64,000 bases of DNA from Pseudomonadota bacterium (GTDB taxonomy: Bacteria > Pseudomonadota > Alphaproteobacteria > Sphingomonadales > Sphingomonadaceae), in NCBI GenBank assembly GCA_023394965.1, contig JAEWZX010000018.1, positions 53,641 through 117,640 of the forward strand, given 5' to 3'. The notes under the pieces are model-generated. The model was not told the origin of the DNA. It saw nothing but the letters and a program-made list of their open reading frames with translations, and ran no database searches. This document shows positions 34,276-43,429 of this stretch, one piece after another. The position numbers were made by a program, and so were the translations under genes. The first letter of the stretch is position 1; the number at the start of each line of letters is the position of its first letter.

Positions 34276-35199
34276 ATGAAACGAATGCTGATGCTTGCCA
34301 CCTGTACGGTCGCCCTTGCCGGTTGTGCGACTGTCGACACCGCGCCAGTCGCGCGCCCAGCCGCCGTTGGCGATGAACAGCCCGCCCCTGATACAATGCG
34401 GTGGCTCTACGGTTCGGGAGAAGCCGCGGCAGCATCGATTCAGACCTGGCGCCAGATCGCCGATTACACCATCATGGTCTCGCGCCAGCGCAAAATGCCG
34501 CATGCCGTGCCGATGGGCCTGCCCGAAGGGAAGCATGGCGGTGTTGGTGCACCATCCTGCATGAAGGCAGATGGGACGACGAAACCCTTCGCCGCTGTGT
34601 TCGATGTGGACGAAACGGTCCTGCTCAACACTGGTTATGAATATTGGCAGGCGCTGACCGGCCAGCCGTTTAGTGCCGATGAATGGCGGCAATGGGAAAA
34701 CAATGGTGCGGGCATCGCACAGCCGGTGCCTGGCGCGGTGACCGGTCTTCGGCGTCTGCGCGAAGCTGGCATTACGGTTGTCTATAATACCAACCGCGAT
34801 GCAGGCAGCGTGGCAGGGACCATCGCAGCCATTGAAGCGGCCGGCATCGGCCCTGCCGTCCACGGTGACACGCTGTTTCTGCGCGGCGATGACGAAATGG
34901 GCAGCCGTAAAGACGGTCGCCGCGCGGCTATCGCCGAAAAATACTGTGTGATCGCTATGGGTGGCGACAATTTGGGTGATTTCGCCGACATCCTGAATGC
35001 CGATGAAAGCGCCATCGCTGCCCGTCGGACCATGGTCGCCCGTGGTGAGTATGCGCAGCTGTGGGGCAATGGATGGTTCTTGGTCCCGAACCCGGTCTAT
35101 GGGGCATGGCAAAAGGGCAATCTCGGCGAAGTGTTTCCCCCCGAAGCGCAATGGAAGCCGTCACCTGGTGATGCGCCAGCCACCATGAACCGGAAATAG
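34276..35199 (+). CDS. Acid phosphatase / 5'-nucleotidase, lipoprotein e(P4)-like (HAD family)
   Basis: 307 residues with a lipoprotein signal (MKRMLMLATCTVALAGC, lipobox LAGC, C17). The HAD catalytic motif F109-D-V-D-E-T has the nucleophile D110 and acid D112; later motifs are TVVYNTNRD (motif II region) and CVIAMGGDNLGDFADI (motif IV acidic pair). Class C acid phosphatases of this kind are membrane-anchored enzymes that remove phosphate from nucleotides such as NMN and AMP for uptake. The ATG at 34276 starts the signal peptide exactly; a longer frame to 34075 is not family-like. Single gene. Confidence 0.88.
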   Translation: MKRMLMLATCTVALAGCATVDTAPVARPAAVGDEQPAPDTMRWLYGSGEAAAASIQTWRQIADYTIMVSRQRKMPHAVPMGLPEGKHGGVGAPSCMKADGTTKPFAAVFDVDETVLLNTGYEYWQALTGQPFSADEWRQWENNGAGIAQPVPGAVTGLRRLREAGITVVYNTNRDAGSVAGTIAAIEAAGIGPAVHGDTLFLRGDDEMGSRKDGRRAAIAEKYCVIAMGGDNLGDFADILNADESAIAARRTMVARGEYAQLWGNGWFLVPNPVYGAWQKGNLGEVFPPEAQWKPSPGDAPATMNRK

Positions 35200-35255
35200 A
35201 GACCGCTTGCACCGGCGCAGCCGCGGGATAGGGTGTCTTTAGGAGGAGATTGCCC

Positions 35256-36395
35256 ATGCCGATGAACCGGATTTGCCAAATGACCGGGGCGGAATTCCCG
35301 CTTTTCGCCTTTAGCCATTGCCGGGACGTTGTGGCCGCCGTCAGCAAGGCCGGCGGTTTCGGCGTGCTTGGGGCGACCCGTTTCAGTCCCGAGCAGCTCG
35401 AAGAAGAGCTGGCTTGGATTGATGCCCATGTGGACGGCGCCCCTTATGGCGTGGATGTTCTCGTCCCTGAAGTCATCGATCCGCGGGTCAGTGCATTGGC
35501 AGACAACAAGAGCCGCGCCGCAGCAATCGATCCGGCCTATCAGGGCTTCGTCAATTCCGTGTTGGGCCAATATGGCATCGCTCCGGAAGCGGAGATGCCC
35601 ATTCTGAAAGAACGCATGGGAATCACGCCGGAAAACGGCCTTGCCTTGATGGAAGTCGCTTTTCGTCATCCCATCAGGCTGATTGCCAATGCGCTGGGCA
35701 TTGCTCCATCCGCGATGATCGAAGAAGGCAAGCGACGCAATGTGCCGGTTGCGGCACTGGTCGGCGCGAAAGAACACGCAATTCGGCAGGCCGAAGCCGG
35801 GGTCGACATCATCGTGGCGCAGGGGACCGAAGCGGGCGGCCATTGCGGCGAGGTTTCCACACTGGTGCTCATCCCCGAAGTGGTGCGCGAACTTGCCCGA
35901 CACGGCCATGACATTCCCGTCCTGGCGGCAGGCGGCATCATGACGGGTGGACAGATGGCTGGAATGATGGCGGCTGGCGCGCAGGGCGCGTGGACCGGAT
36001 CGATCTGGCTTGCCACGCCGGAAGCGGAGACCAGCGAGGCCTTCCGCGACAAGATGGTGTCAGCCCGCAGCCGCGACACGATCCGTTCGCGCAGCCGCAC
36101 GGGCAAGCCCGCACGCCAGCTCAGAACCGCGTGGCACGATGCATGGGATGCGCCAGACGGCCCCGGCACCCTTCCCATGCCGCTGATGGGCATGGTGTCC
36201 GAACCCGCATTTGCCCGCATCGAGCGCGAGGCAGCGGCCGGTAATCAGAGTGCACGCGATCTGGTCAGCTATTTCGTTGGCCAAGGCGTCGGCCTGGTCG
36301 AACAGGTTCGCTCCAGCAGCCAAGTTGTGCAGGATTTCCGCGAAGAGTTCATTGAGGCGGTCGGAGGCCTCGCTGCGGCAGTCGGCATGGAGTGA
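35256..36395 (+). CDS. NAD(P)H-dependent flavin oxidoreductase / nitronate monooxygenase family
   Basis: 379 residues, FMN-binding TIM barrel. Signs: FPLFAFSHCRDVVAAVSKAG and GGFGVLGATRFSPEQLEEEL near the N-terminus, VDIIVAQGTEAGGHCGEV (flavin phosphate and active-site region with the family's AQGxEAGGH), PVLAAGGIMTGGQMAGMMAA and GAQGAWTGSIWLATPEAETS. Family members oxidise nitronates or reduce enoyl substrates; the exact reaction is not set by sequence. GGAGGAG lies ten bases before the ATG at 35256. The CoA-transferase gene starts 37 bases after its stop, so the two may act together in breakdown of a CoA-linked compound. Confidence 0.9.
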   Translation: MPMNRICQMTGAEFPLFAFSHCRDVVAAVSKAGGFGVLGATRFSPEQLEEELAWIDAHVDGAPYGVDVLVPEVIDPRVSALADNKSRAAAIDPAYQGFVNSVLGQYGIAPEAEMPILKERMGITPENGLALMEVAFRHPIRLIANALGIAPSAMIEEGKRRNVPVAALVGAKEHAIRQAEAGVDIIVAQGTEAGGHCGEVSTLVLIPEVVRELARHGHDIPVLAAGGIMTGGQMAGMMAAGAQGAWTGSIWLATPEAETSEAFRDKMVSARSRDTIRSRSRTGKPARQLRTAWHDAWDAPDGPGTLPMPLMGMVSEPAFARIEREAAAGNQSARDLVSYFVGQGVGLVEQVRSSSQVVQDFREEFIEAVGGLAAAVGME

Positions 36396-36432
36396 CTTGA
36401 CCCCGGCGAAACAGCCGCCCAAGTCGCGCGGT

Positions 36433-37572
36433 ATGTGGCTCGACAAACCCCGTAATCCGAATGCCCCACTTGCCGGGCTCAAGGTTCTCGAACTGGCCCG
36501 CGTCCTTGCAGGCCCCTGGGCTGGTCAGATCGTCGCCGATTTGGGCGCGGACGTCATCAAGGTGGAAAGTCCCGATGGCGATGGCACCCGCCAATGGGGA
36601 CCGCCGTGGATCGAGCGCGAAAACAGCGAACGCGAAGCTGCCTACTATCACGCGGCCAACCGCGGCAAGCGGTCGATCGTCGCGAATTTCAGGGACGAAG
36701 CCGATCTTGCCCGCGTACGCGATCTGGCAGCATCAGCCGATGTGGTGCTGGAAAACTTCAAAACCGGAACACTCGCGAAATTCGGGCTTGATTATGACAG
36801 TCTCGCCAAGCCCAATCCGGGCCTCGTCTATTGCTCGATCACCGGCTTCGGTCAGACCGGCCCCAGAGCGCATGAGGCGGGATACGATTTCGTCATTCAG
36901 GCGATGAGCGGTTTCATGGCGCTGACCGGAGAACCGCAGGGCCAGCCGATGAAGATGGGTATCTCCATCTCCGACCTCACCTGTGGGCTTTACGCAGTCA
37001 TCGGCATTCAGGCCGCGCTCGCCATGCGCGGGCGAACCGGCCGTGGGCAGCATGTCGACATGGCATTGCTGGATTGCTCGGTCGGCCTGTTGGCCAGCCA
37101 GGCGATGCACCTCTTCACGACGGGCGAAAACCCGCCGCGCATGGGCAATGAGCATGCGCAGGTCAGCGCCTATGGGGTCTTTCCCGTGGCCGATGGCGAA
37201 GTCGTGCTGGCACCGGCCAATGATGGCCTGTTCCGGCGTCTGCTAACCCTGCTCGGTCGTGACGACCTGCTGGAAGATGCGCGCTTTGCAACCAATGAGG
37301 ATCGCTTGGCCAATCGCGCAGAACTGGATGCGATGATTGCTGGCGAAACCTCGAAATGGCCGCTGGACAAGCTGCTTGCCGATTGTGCCACAGACGGGAT
37401 TCCCGCCGGACGCGTCAACGGCATCGATGCCGTGTTCGAGGAAGCGCAGGTGAAAGCCCGCGGGATGCGCATCGAACTCGATGGCATCCCCGGTGTGCGG
37501 AGCCCGTTCACCTTCTCCGATGCGGAACTGGCGCTCGATCGCCCCAGTCCGCGCAAGGGCGCAGACGGCTGA
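36433..37572 (+). CDS. CaiB/BaiF family (class III) CoA-transferase
   Basis: 379 residues. Family hallmarks: LAGLKVLELARVLAGPWAGQ, ADLGADVIKVESPDGDGTRQ, NRGKRSIVANF, GYDFVIQAMSGFMALTG and GRGQHVDMALLD, in which D214 is the expected catalytic aspartate that forms the acyl-anhydride/CoA intermediate. Transfers CoA between carboxylic acids. The ATG at 36433 has only a weak ribosome site, but the family start fits; upstream codons overlap the previous gene. Probably co-transcribed with the flavin oxidoreductase. Converges on metK; an inverted repeat CTGAGC...GCTCAG (37569-37589) spans both stop codons. Confidence 0.93.
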   Translation: MWLDKPRNPNAPLAGLKVLELARVLAGPWAGQIVADLGADVIKVESPDGDGTRQWGPPWIERENSEREAAYYHAANRGKRSIVANFRDEADLARVRDLAASADVVLENFKTGTLAKFGLDYDSLAKPNPGLVYCSITGFGQTGPRAHEAGYDFVIQAMSGFMALTGEPQGQPMKMGISISDLTCGLYAVIGIQAALAMRGRTGRGQHVDMALLDCSVGLLASQAMHLFTTGENPPRMGNEHAQVSAYGVFPVADGEVVLAPANDGLFRRLLTLLGRDDLLEDARFATNEDRLANRAELDAMIAGETSKWPLDKLLADCATDGIPAGRVNGIDAVFEEAQVKARGMRIELDGIPGVRSPFTFSDAELALDRPSPRKGADG

Positions 37573-37585
37573 GCGGACCCTTGGC

Positions 37586-38824
37586 TCAGCCCAGTGCTGC
37601 CTTCAGATCCTCGACCAGATCGGTGCGTTCCCACGGGAAATTGTCGCCATCCGCCTGACGCCCGAAGTGGCCATAGGCCGCGCTTTCGCGGTAGATCGGC
37701 TTGTTGAGGCCGAGATGCATGCGGATGCCGCGCGGGGTCAGCCCGCCAAGCTTTTCGATCCCGCGGATCGCATCTTCGAGCGCTTCGTCGGTCACCCCGT
37801 CGGCGCTCGTGCCATGCGTGTCGACATAGAGCGATAGCGGCTTCGACACGCCGATCGCATAGGACAGCTGGATCGTGCAGCGCCTGGCGAGGCCGGCGGC
37901 GACGATGTTCTTGGCAAGATAGCGGGTGATGTAAGCGGCGGAACGGTCCACCTTGGTCGGGTCCTTGCCGCTGAAGGCACCGCCGCCATGGGGGGCCGCG
38001 CCGCCATAGGTGTCGACGATGATCTTGCGGCCGGTCAGACCGGCATCGCCATCGGGGCCGCCGATTTCGAAGGCCCCCGTGGGGTTGATGTGCCATTCGG
38101 TGTCATCGGTCAGCCAGCCATCGGGCATGATTTCGCCGACCACCTGTTTCACATAGGCCTTGAGTTCGGCTTCCTTCTCGCCCTCGTGATAGCCCTTGGC
38201 ATGCTGGGTCGAAACGACCACTGCCGTGCAGGCGACAGGCTTGCCATTTTCATAGCGCAGCGTGACCTGGCTCTTGGCATCGGGTTCGAGGAAGGGGGCG
38301 GCGCCGCTCTTGCGGTCGGCGGCCAGCCGTTCGAGGATCTTGTGGCTGTAATCCAGCGTCGCTGGCATCAGATCGGGCGTTTCATCGCAGGCGAAGCCGA
38401 ACATGATACCTTGGTCGCCCGCACCTTCATCCTTGTTACCGCTGGCATCGACGCCTTGGGCGATTTCCGAAGACTGGCCATGCAAATGGTTTTCGAAGGT
38501 CAGCGTCTTCCAGTGGAAGCCCGCCTGTTCATAGCCGATTTCGCGCACGGTCTGGCGGACGGCGCGTTCGATTTCTTCCTTGGCCCCGGGCGCCCAGCCG
38601 CCATTCACGGCCCAGTCGGCATTGTTGGCATCGTACATCGGCGCGCAACGGATTTCGCCCGACAGGATCACGCGCTGCGTCGTCGTCATGGTTTCGCAGG
38701 CCACGCGGGCTTCCGCATCCTTGGCCAGCATCAGATCGACGATGGCGTCGGAAATCTGATCGGAAACCTTGTCGGGGTGCCCTTCCGAAACGCTTTCGGA
38801 CGTGAAGAGGAAGCTGGTACGCAT
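37586..38824 (-). CDS. metK: S-adenosylmethionine synthase
   Basis: 412 residues: FTSESVSEGHPDKVSDQISD at the N-terminus, the EGAGDQGIMFG loop, and GGGAFSGKDPTKVDRSAAYI with the P-loop-like lysines. Makes S-adenosylmethionine from methionine and ATP. Length is slightly above the usual 385-400 but no insertion is alarming. A near-perfect 20-base palindrome (38841-38860) lies 16 bases before the start and overlaps the lnt stop, suggesting control by a methyl-cycle repressor and a promoter within or after lnt. No SAM riboswitch fits in the 30-base gap. Confidence 0.98.
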   Translation of the reverse strand: MRTSFLFTSESVSEGHPDKVSDQISDAIVDLMLAKDAEARVACETMTTTQRVILSGEIRCAPMYDANNADWAVNGGWAPGAKEEIERAVRQTVREIGYEQAGFHWKTLTFENHLHGQSSEIAQGVDASGNKDEGAGDQGIMFGFACDETPDLMPATLDYSHKILERLAADRKSGAAPFLEPDAKSQVTLRYENGKPVACTAVVVSTQHAKGYHEGEKEAELKAYVKQVVGEIMPDGWLTDDTEWHINPTGAFEIGGPDGDAGLTGRKIIVDTYGGAAPHGGGAFSGKDPTKVDRSAAYITRYLAKNIVAAGLARRCTIQLSYAIGVSKPLSLYVDTHGTSADGVTDEALEDAIRGIEKLGGLTPRGIRMHLGLNKPIYRESAAYGHFGRQADGDNFPWERTDLVEDLKAALG

Positions 38825-38840
38825 GAAGATCGAAATCCCG

Positions 38841-38860
38841 ATATAAAGAAGTCTTTATGT
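38841..38860. promoter_or_regulatory. 20-base palindrome before metK, SahR-like operator candidate
   Basis: ATATAAAGA-AG-TCTTTATGT: the 9-base arms match at all but one position. It sits between lnt and metK. ArsR-type SAH-responsive regulators (SahR) control metK in several Proteobacteria through AT-rich palindromes of this kind; the assignment is from memory of the family and should be compared with the published motif. Confidence 0.55.
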
Positions 38861-40450
38861 GTTGTTTGCGCGGTAGCCTTCCCGGCGACGCATGGCAACC
38901 AGGGAAAGTACCAGCAGACCTGTTCCCCAGAGCAGCGTCAGCCAGTGGCCGAGGCGGGAGAACAGCGTGGGCGCATGGGCGGGCGGAACGATGGTATCGA
39001 TTCGTCCTTCGACATTGCGACCGATGTGATCGCGCACCACACCGCGCGCATCGATCACCGCACTGATCCCGGTGGTGGTGGAACGCAGCACCGGCAGCCC
39101 TTCTTCCGCGGCGCGCATTCGCGCCTGCGCAAGGTGTTGCGGCGGACCCCACAGCCCGAACCAGCCATCGTTCGACGGATTGAAGATATAATCCGGCCGG
39201 TTCGCCCGATCGACGACTTCACCCGAAAACACGATTTCGTAGCAGATCTGGATGCCCGCCCGGCCGTAATTGCCGAGATTCTGCGTCCGCGGCCCGGGCC
39301 CGGGGATGAAATCGATCGTACCCGCCACCAGCCGCGACATGCCCAGCGGTTCGAGCAGGTCGCGCATCGGCAGATATTCGCCATAGGGCACCAGATGCGC
39401 CTTGGCATAGCGTTCGCCCAGCCTGCCCTGCGGATCGATCGAGGTAACCGTATTATAGGCCCCGACGGCCTTTTCGTGCCCGTCGACCGTCCCGATTTCC
39501 AGATCGACCACGCCGGTCAGCAGCAGGCTGTTTGGGCCGATCGCCTGCCCCACCCGCGCCCGGGCGAAGGCGGGATCACCCGCTGCAGTCATCTGCGTAT
39601 AATAGCGCTGTGGATAGCCATCGCGCAGATAGTCGGGAATGCCGCTTTCGGGCCACAGCACCAGCCGGTGGCTGAGTGGGCGGATCGGCACGCTGAGCGC
39701 GGCGATCGTCTTGAACTGGCTTTCGAACTTGGACGCGTCGTCGATTTCTTCCTGCTGGAGATTGGGCTGCACCAGTGTCAGCGGCACAGTCCCTTCGCGC
39801 GCCGCGCCTGCGGGCCAGTAGACCAGCGCCGCGACCCCAGCCGCCAATGCGCCGAGCGGCAGCCAGCGCCGCTGTGCCGTGAAGCTGGCAGCGATGATCG
39901 CCAGCGCCGCAACGATACCCGACAGGGCATAACTGCCGGCAAAGGGCAGCAGCGCGGCAAAGCCGGGCCGGTCCCACGGGCCGACCAGCATCATCGACAA
40001 CGGCCCCCAGCTATATCCGCTGAACACCCAGCTGCGGAACCATTCGGCAGCGATCCACATGGCACCGAAGGCCAGCGCGAAGACGAAAAGACTGCCCCTG
40101 CGCGCCACCAGCCACGCCGCGCAGGTCGCGGCGGCGGGCCATATAGCAAGGTAAAGGGACAGCAGCGGCACGGCCGCCCAGCCCAGGATCGCGGGCATTT
40201 CAGCCTGATAGGTGAAGGCCGTGGCGATCCAGTTGTCGGTTACGGTGAAATGCGCAAGGCCGAACAACCACCCGGCCAGCAGCGCGCGTTTCCAGCTGGG
40301 CGCCCGAAACGCCAGCCAGCCGAATGCACCCATTGCAGCCAGACCAAGCGGCCACAGATGAAAAGGCTGAAAACCGAAAGCGGATATCGCGCCCAGCACA
40401 AGGGCGGCGATATTCGGATGCGAACGGGCCAAGCCGGGGATTTTCTCCAT
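38855..40450 (-). CDS. lnt: Apolipoprotein N-acyltransferase
   Basis: 531 residues: six to seven N-terminal membrane helices, then a periplasmic nitrilase-type domain with the expected catalytic triad, Glu in LVLWPESGIPDYL, Lys in YAKAHLVPYGEYLPMRDLL, and Cys in AGIQICYEIVFSGEV. Adds the third acyl chain to lipoproteins at the inner membrane, the last step of their maturation, and so serves the many lipoproteins in this window. Downstream metK is 30 bases away; the upstream DUF4167 gene ends 42 bases before its start, so it may share that transcript. Confidence 0.97.
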   Translation of the reverse strand: MEKIPGLARSHPNIAALVLGAISAFGFQPFHLWPLGLAAMGAFGWLAFRAPSWKRALLAGWLFGLAHFTVTDNWIATAFTYQAEMPAILGWAAVPLLSLYLAIWPAAATCAAWLVARRGSLFVFALAFGAMWIAAEWFRSWVFSGYSWGPLSMMLVGPWDRPGFAALLPFAGSYALSGIVAALAIIAASFTAQRRWLPLGALAAGVAALVYWPAGAAREGTVPLTLVQPNLQQEEIDDASKFESQFKTIAALSVPIRPLSHRLVLWPESGIPDYLRDGYPQRYYTQMTAAGDPAFARARVGQAIGPNSLLLTGVVDLEIGTVDGHEKAVGAYNTVTSIDPQGRLGERYAKAHLVPYGEYLPMRDLLEPLGMSRLVAGTIDFIPGPGPRTQNLGNYGRAGIQICYEIVFSGEVVDRANRPDYIFNPSNDGWFGLWGPPQHLAQARMRAAEEGLPVLRSTTTGISAVIDARGVVRDHIGRNVEGRIDTIVPPAHAPTLFSRLGHWLTLLWGTGLLVLSLVAMRRREGYRANNT

Positions 40451-40492
40451 CGGCTTGTCCCTTAGATAGTCAGATCAGCACTGCAAGCGCGA

Positions 40493-41302
40493 TCAGCCGA
40501 CCGCGCTCACTTCGCTATCGTCTTCCTGCTTGCGCCGGCGGCGGCGCGGGGCAGGCTTGGCCTCGGCATCGCTGGCGCTGATCGACGGCGGCAGTACCGC
40601 AGCATCGATTTCTCCGTCGCTGGCCTTGGCTGTTTCTTCTTCGCTCTTCTTGGTCTTGCGGGGGGCGCGGCGCTTCTTGGGCGCTTCGTCTTCGTCATCC
40701 CGGCGAACGAAGGGGTTTTCCGCAGGTTCGAACTCGGTTTCGCCTTCGGCAGCATCTTCGCTGCGGGGCTTGCGACCACGCGGTTTGCGCGCGCCGTCGT
40801 CGTCCTGATCCGCGCGGCGGCCACGCGGCTTGCGGCCGTCGTCCTCGTCCTGATCCGAACGGCGGCTGCGCGGTTTACGCCCCTCGTCCTCGTCTTCGTC
40901 GTGATCTTCGCGGCGACCGCGCGAACGGCGATTGTCGTCGTCCTGATCGTCACGGCGGCTGCGCGGACGGCGATTGTTGCGGCGATCTTCGCCGTCCTCG
41001 TCGTCATCTTCATCGTCCGACGAATTGTGCCCGCGTTCTTCCTGACGTTTCGCCTTGGCTTCTTCCTGACGCGCCTTGTTATCGGCGATCACGCGGAAGT
41101 AATGGTCGGCGAACTGCAGATAGTATTCGGCCTGCACCCGGTCGCCATTGTGCTGGGCGTCCTGGGCAAGCTTCTTGTACTTGTCGAGCAGCTGCGGGGC
41201 ATTGCCGCGTGCACGGCTGTCGATCCGGTTGCCCGAATTGGCGCCGCCCTGATTGCGATTGTTCCCGCGTCCGCGACGCCGGTTATTCCGATTATTGTTC
41301 AA
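40493..41302 (-). CDS. DUF4167 protein with a long charged, repetitive tail
   Basis: 269 residues from a TTG at 41302, chosen because the family begins with an Asn/Arg-rich NNNRNNRRRGRGNNR segment and GAGGA lies upstream; a GTG at 41353 gives an extra non-family start. Core domain about residues 30-75: ARGNAPQLLDKYKKLAQDAQ, NGDRVQAEYYLQFADHYFRV. From about 85 to 195 the chain is a disordered polyampholyte of repeated units such as RRSRGRREDHDEDEDEGRKP and RKPRGRRADQDDDGARKPRG, then a lysine/arginine-rich end. An alphaproteobacterial family, perhaps nucleic-acid or ribosome associated; function unknown. Conserved position downstream of prmC. Confidence 0.85.
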   Translation of the reverse strand: MNNNRNNRRRGRGNNRNQGGANSGNRIDSRARGNAPQLLDKYKKLAQDAQHNGDRVQAEYYLQFADHYFRVIADNKARQEEAKAKRQEERGHNSSDDEDDDEDGEDRRNNRRPRSRRDDQDDDNRRSRGRREDHDEDEDEGRKPRSRRSDQDEDDGRKPRGRRADQDDDGARKPRGRKPRSEDAAEGETEFEPAENPFVRRDDEDEAPKKRRAPRKTKKSEEETAKASDGEIDAAVLPPSISASDAEAKPAPRRRRRKQEDDSEVSAVG

Positions 41303-41543
41303 GGGTAGCTGGTCCTCATTTAATGCGCGGCGTGGCCCGTCAATTCGATCCACAAACGGCCGCGTGACCCCTTGCGCGCCTGCGCCTGTCGCAGTTCGCG
41401 TGCCCCGGTTTATGCATGGTATGCGGAGCCTGAGCCTCGCACCAAAACTGCAATGTCGGAGCTGGAACCCGTGGGGAGGCGTATGCCGCGCACCACTGGC
41501 CTGTGGCCAGAGGTAAGCGCTCGAATCGGCTTTGCCAAGTCTT

Positions 41544-42362
41544 TTATCGCAGGATTAGCGCACGCGGTCGATCAGCGAGGTCGCGGCGCAGGGTAACGGC
41601 AAAGCCCGATTCGCGCGCCAAGGCGCCGACGGCTTCATTCTGCGATGCCCCGATCTCAAGCACGGCGATACCGCCGGGCACAAGAAGCTTGTGCAACTGT
41701 GGGATGATTACCCGATAGTCGTCAAGCCCTTCCGGTCCGGCAAACAGCGCACCATGCGGTTCGTGCTCACGCACCGAAGCGTCGAGCATGGCATCCGCCT
41801 CGACATAGGGCGGGTTGGCGATCACCAGATCGAAACGGCCCATATCCGCGGCCCAGCCGGACACTGTCCAGTCCGCAGGCACAAGCTTTGTCCGACTGGC
41901 AAGCCCCAGCGCTTCGGCATTGGCCCGCGCCACCTTCAGCGCTGCATCGGAACGGTCGATCCCGGTGCCGCTCGCCTGCGGCAGTTCGGCCAGCAGCGTC
42001 AGCAGCAGCGCGCCCGATCCGGTCCCGCAGTCGAGGATGGATCTGGCTGCGGGGGCGGCCTCCAGCGCGGCGGCAACCACACTCTCGCTATCCCCGCGCG
42101 GGATCAGCACGGCGGGCGAAACTGCAAAACTGCGTCCGAAAAATTCCGCCGAGCCGAGGATATAGGCAACCGGTTCGTCCGCCAGCCGCCGCGCCAGCAA
42201 CGGGGCAAAGCTTTCCGGGGCCGGGTCCCGCATGGCCGAAAGCAACATTGCCGACCGGCTCATTCCCAGCGCATGCGCCATCAGGATTTCGGCATCGATC
42301 CGCGCCCAGTCCACGCCGATCTGGTCCGTAGCATCACGCAGGGCCTCGGCGACGTTGATCAC
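41544..42362 (-). CDS. prmC: Release factor glutamine methyltransferase
   Basis: 272 residues. N-terminal helical domain (RIDAEILMAHALGMSRSAML), then a Rossmann methyltransferase with SILDCGTGSGALLLTLLAEL and the substrate motif NPPYVE that binds the release-factor glutamine. Methylates the Gln of the GGQ motif of RF1 and RF2, which raises termination efficiency. Its ATG overlaps the prfA stop by four bases (42359-42362), so enzyme and substrate are translated together. Confidence 0.97.
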   Translation of the reverse strand: MINVAEALRDATDQIGVDWARIDAEILMAHALGMSRSAMLLSAMRDPAPESFAPLLARRLADEPVAYILGSAEFFGRSFAVSPAVLIPRGDSESVVAAALEAAPAARSILDCGTGSGALLLTLLAELPQASGTGIDRSDAALKVARANAEALGLASRTKLVPADWTVSGWAADMGRFDLVIANPPYVEADAMLDASVREHEPHGALFAGPEGLDDYRVIIPQLHKLLVPGGIAVLEIGASQNEAVGALARESGFAVTLRRDLADRPRALILR

Positions 42363-43426
42363 TCTTCGAGCGCCGCCAGCCGCTTCGCTTCATCCTCGGC
42401 AATCAGTGCATCGACCAGCTCGCCCAACCCCGGCCCGGCAATGATCTGCGGCAGTTTTTGCAACGTCAGGCCGATGCGGTGATCGGTCACGCGGCCCTGC
42501 GGGTAGTTATAGGTGCGGATGCGTTCGGAACGGTCGCCCGATCCGACCATCGCCTTGCGCGCTTCCGCTTCGGCCCCATGCGTCGCTTCGCGCTGGGCAT
42601 CGTAAAGCCGTGTGCGCAGCACCTGCATCGCCTTTTCGCGGTTCTTGTGCTGGCTGCGCCCGTCCTGGCAGGTGACCACCGTATTCGTCGGCAAATGGGT
42701 GATGCGGATCGCGCTGTCGGTGGTGTTGACGTGCTGACCGCCCGCGCCGCTGGCGCGATAGGTGTCGATCTTGAGATCGCCCGGATCGATCTGCACGTCG
42801 ACCTCGTCGGGTTCGGGCAGCACCGCCACCGTCGCCGCGCTGGTGTGGATGCGGCCGCCGCTTTCGGTTTCGGGCACACGCTGCACACGGTGGACGCCGC
42901 TTTCGAACTTCAGCTTGGCGAACACGCCGGTGCCGGTGACATTGGCGACGATTTCCTTGAAGCCCCCGACTTCGCTCGGGCTCATGCTCACCGGCTCCAC
43001 CTTCCAGCCCTGCTCGGCGGCGAAGCGTTCGTACATGCGATAGAGATCACCCGCAAACAGCGCCGCCTCGTCCCCGCCGGTGCCGGCACGGATTTCCAGC
43101 ATGGCGGGTTTCGCATCGGCGCTGTCGCGCGGCAGCATGGCGATGGCCAGCGCACGCTCCGCCTCGGGCAGGCGCTTCTTCAGCCCGGCGATTTCCTCTT
43201 CGGCCATCGCCTTCATTTCCGGATCTTCGAGCATCTCCTCGAGACTGGCGATTTCCTCGCGCGCGGCCTTCACCTCGGCGGCCACCTTGGCCACCGGCTC
43301 CAGCTCGGCATAGTCGCGGCTGGCCTGGACGAATTCATCGCCCTCCAGCGTACCCGAAGCCATCCGCGCCTCGAGTTCGGCGAAACGGTGGGCGATCTGG
43401 TCGAGGCGTTCGGCGGGTATGGTCAT
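42359..43426 (-). CDS. prfA: Peptide chain release factor 1
   Basis: 355 residues. The catalytic GGQ sits in SGAGGQHVNTTDSAIRITH, and the stop-codon-recognition loop reads RVPETESGGRIHTSAATVAV, so the usual PxT tripeptide is Pro-Glu-Thr instead of the E. coli Pro-Ala-Thr, a variation I believe occurs in alphaproteobacteria. Terminates translation at UAA and UAG. Three bases separate it from hisS upstream and four overlap prmC downstream. Confidence 0.98.
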   Translation of the reverse strand: MTIPAERLDQIAHRFAELEARMASGTLEGDEFVQASRDYAELEPVAKVAAEVKAAREEIASLEEMLEDPEMKAMAEEEIAGLKKRLPEAERALAIAMLPRDSADAKPAMLEIRAGTGGDEAALFAGDLYRMYERFAAEQGWKVEPVSMSPSEVGGFKEIVANVTGTGVFAKLKFESGVHRVQRVPETESGGRIHTSAATVAVLPEPDEVDVQIDPGDLKIDTYRASGAGGQHVNTTDSAIRITHLPTNTVVTCQDGRSQHKNREKAMQVLRTRLYDAQREATHGAEAEARKAMVGSGDRSERIRTYNYPQGRVTDHRIGLTLQKLPQIIAGPGLGELVDALIAEDEAKRLAALEE

Positions 43427-43429
43427 GCT

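Noticed and set aside
38825..38860. SAM riboswitch upstream of metK
   Set aside because: Only 30 bases separate lnt and metK, too short for SAM-I, SAM-II or SAM/SAH aptamers unless inside lnt, and the clear structure there is a DNA-type palindrome.
37988..40465. 825-codon plus-strand frame over metK and lnt
   Set aside because: Spans two well-defined minus-strand genes and their junction; composition is that of an antisense frame.
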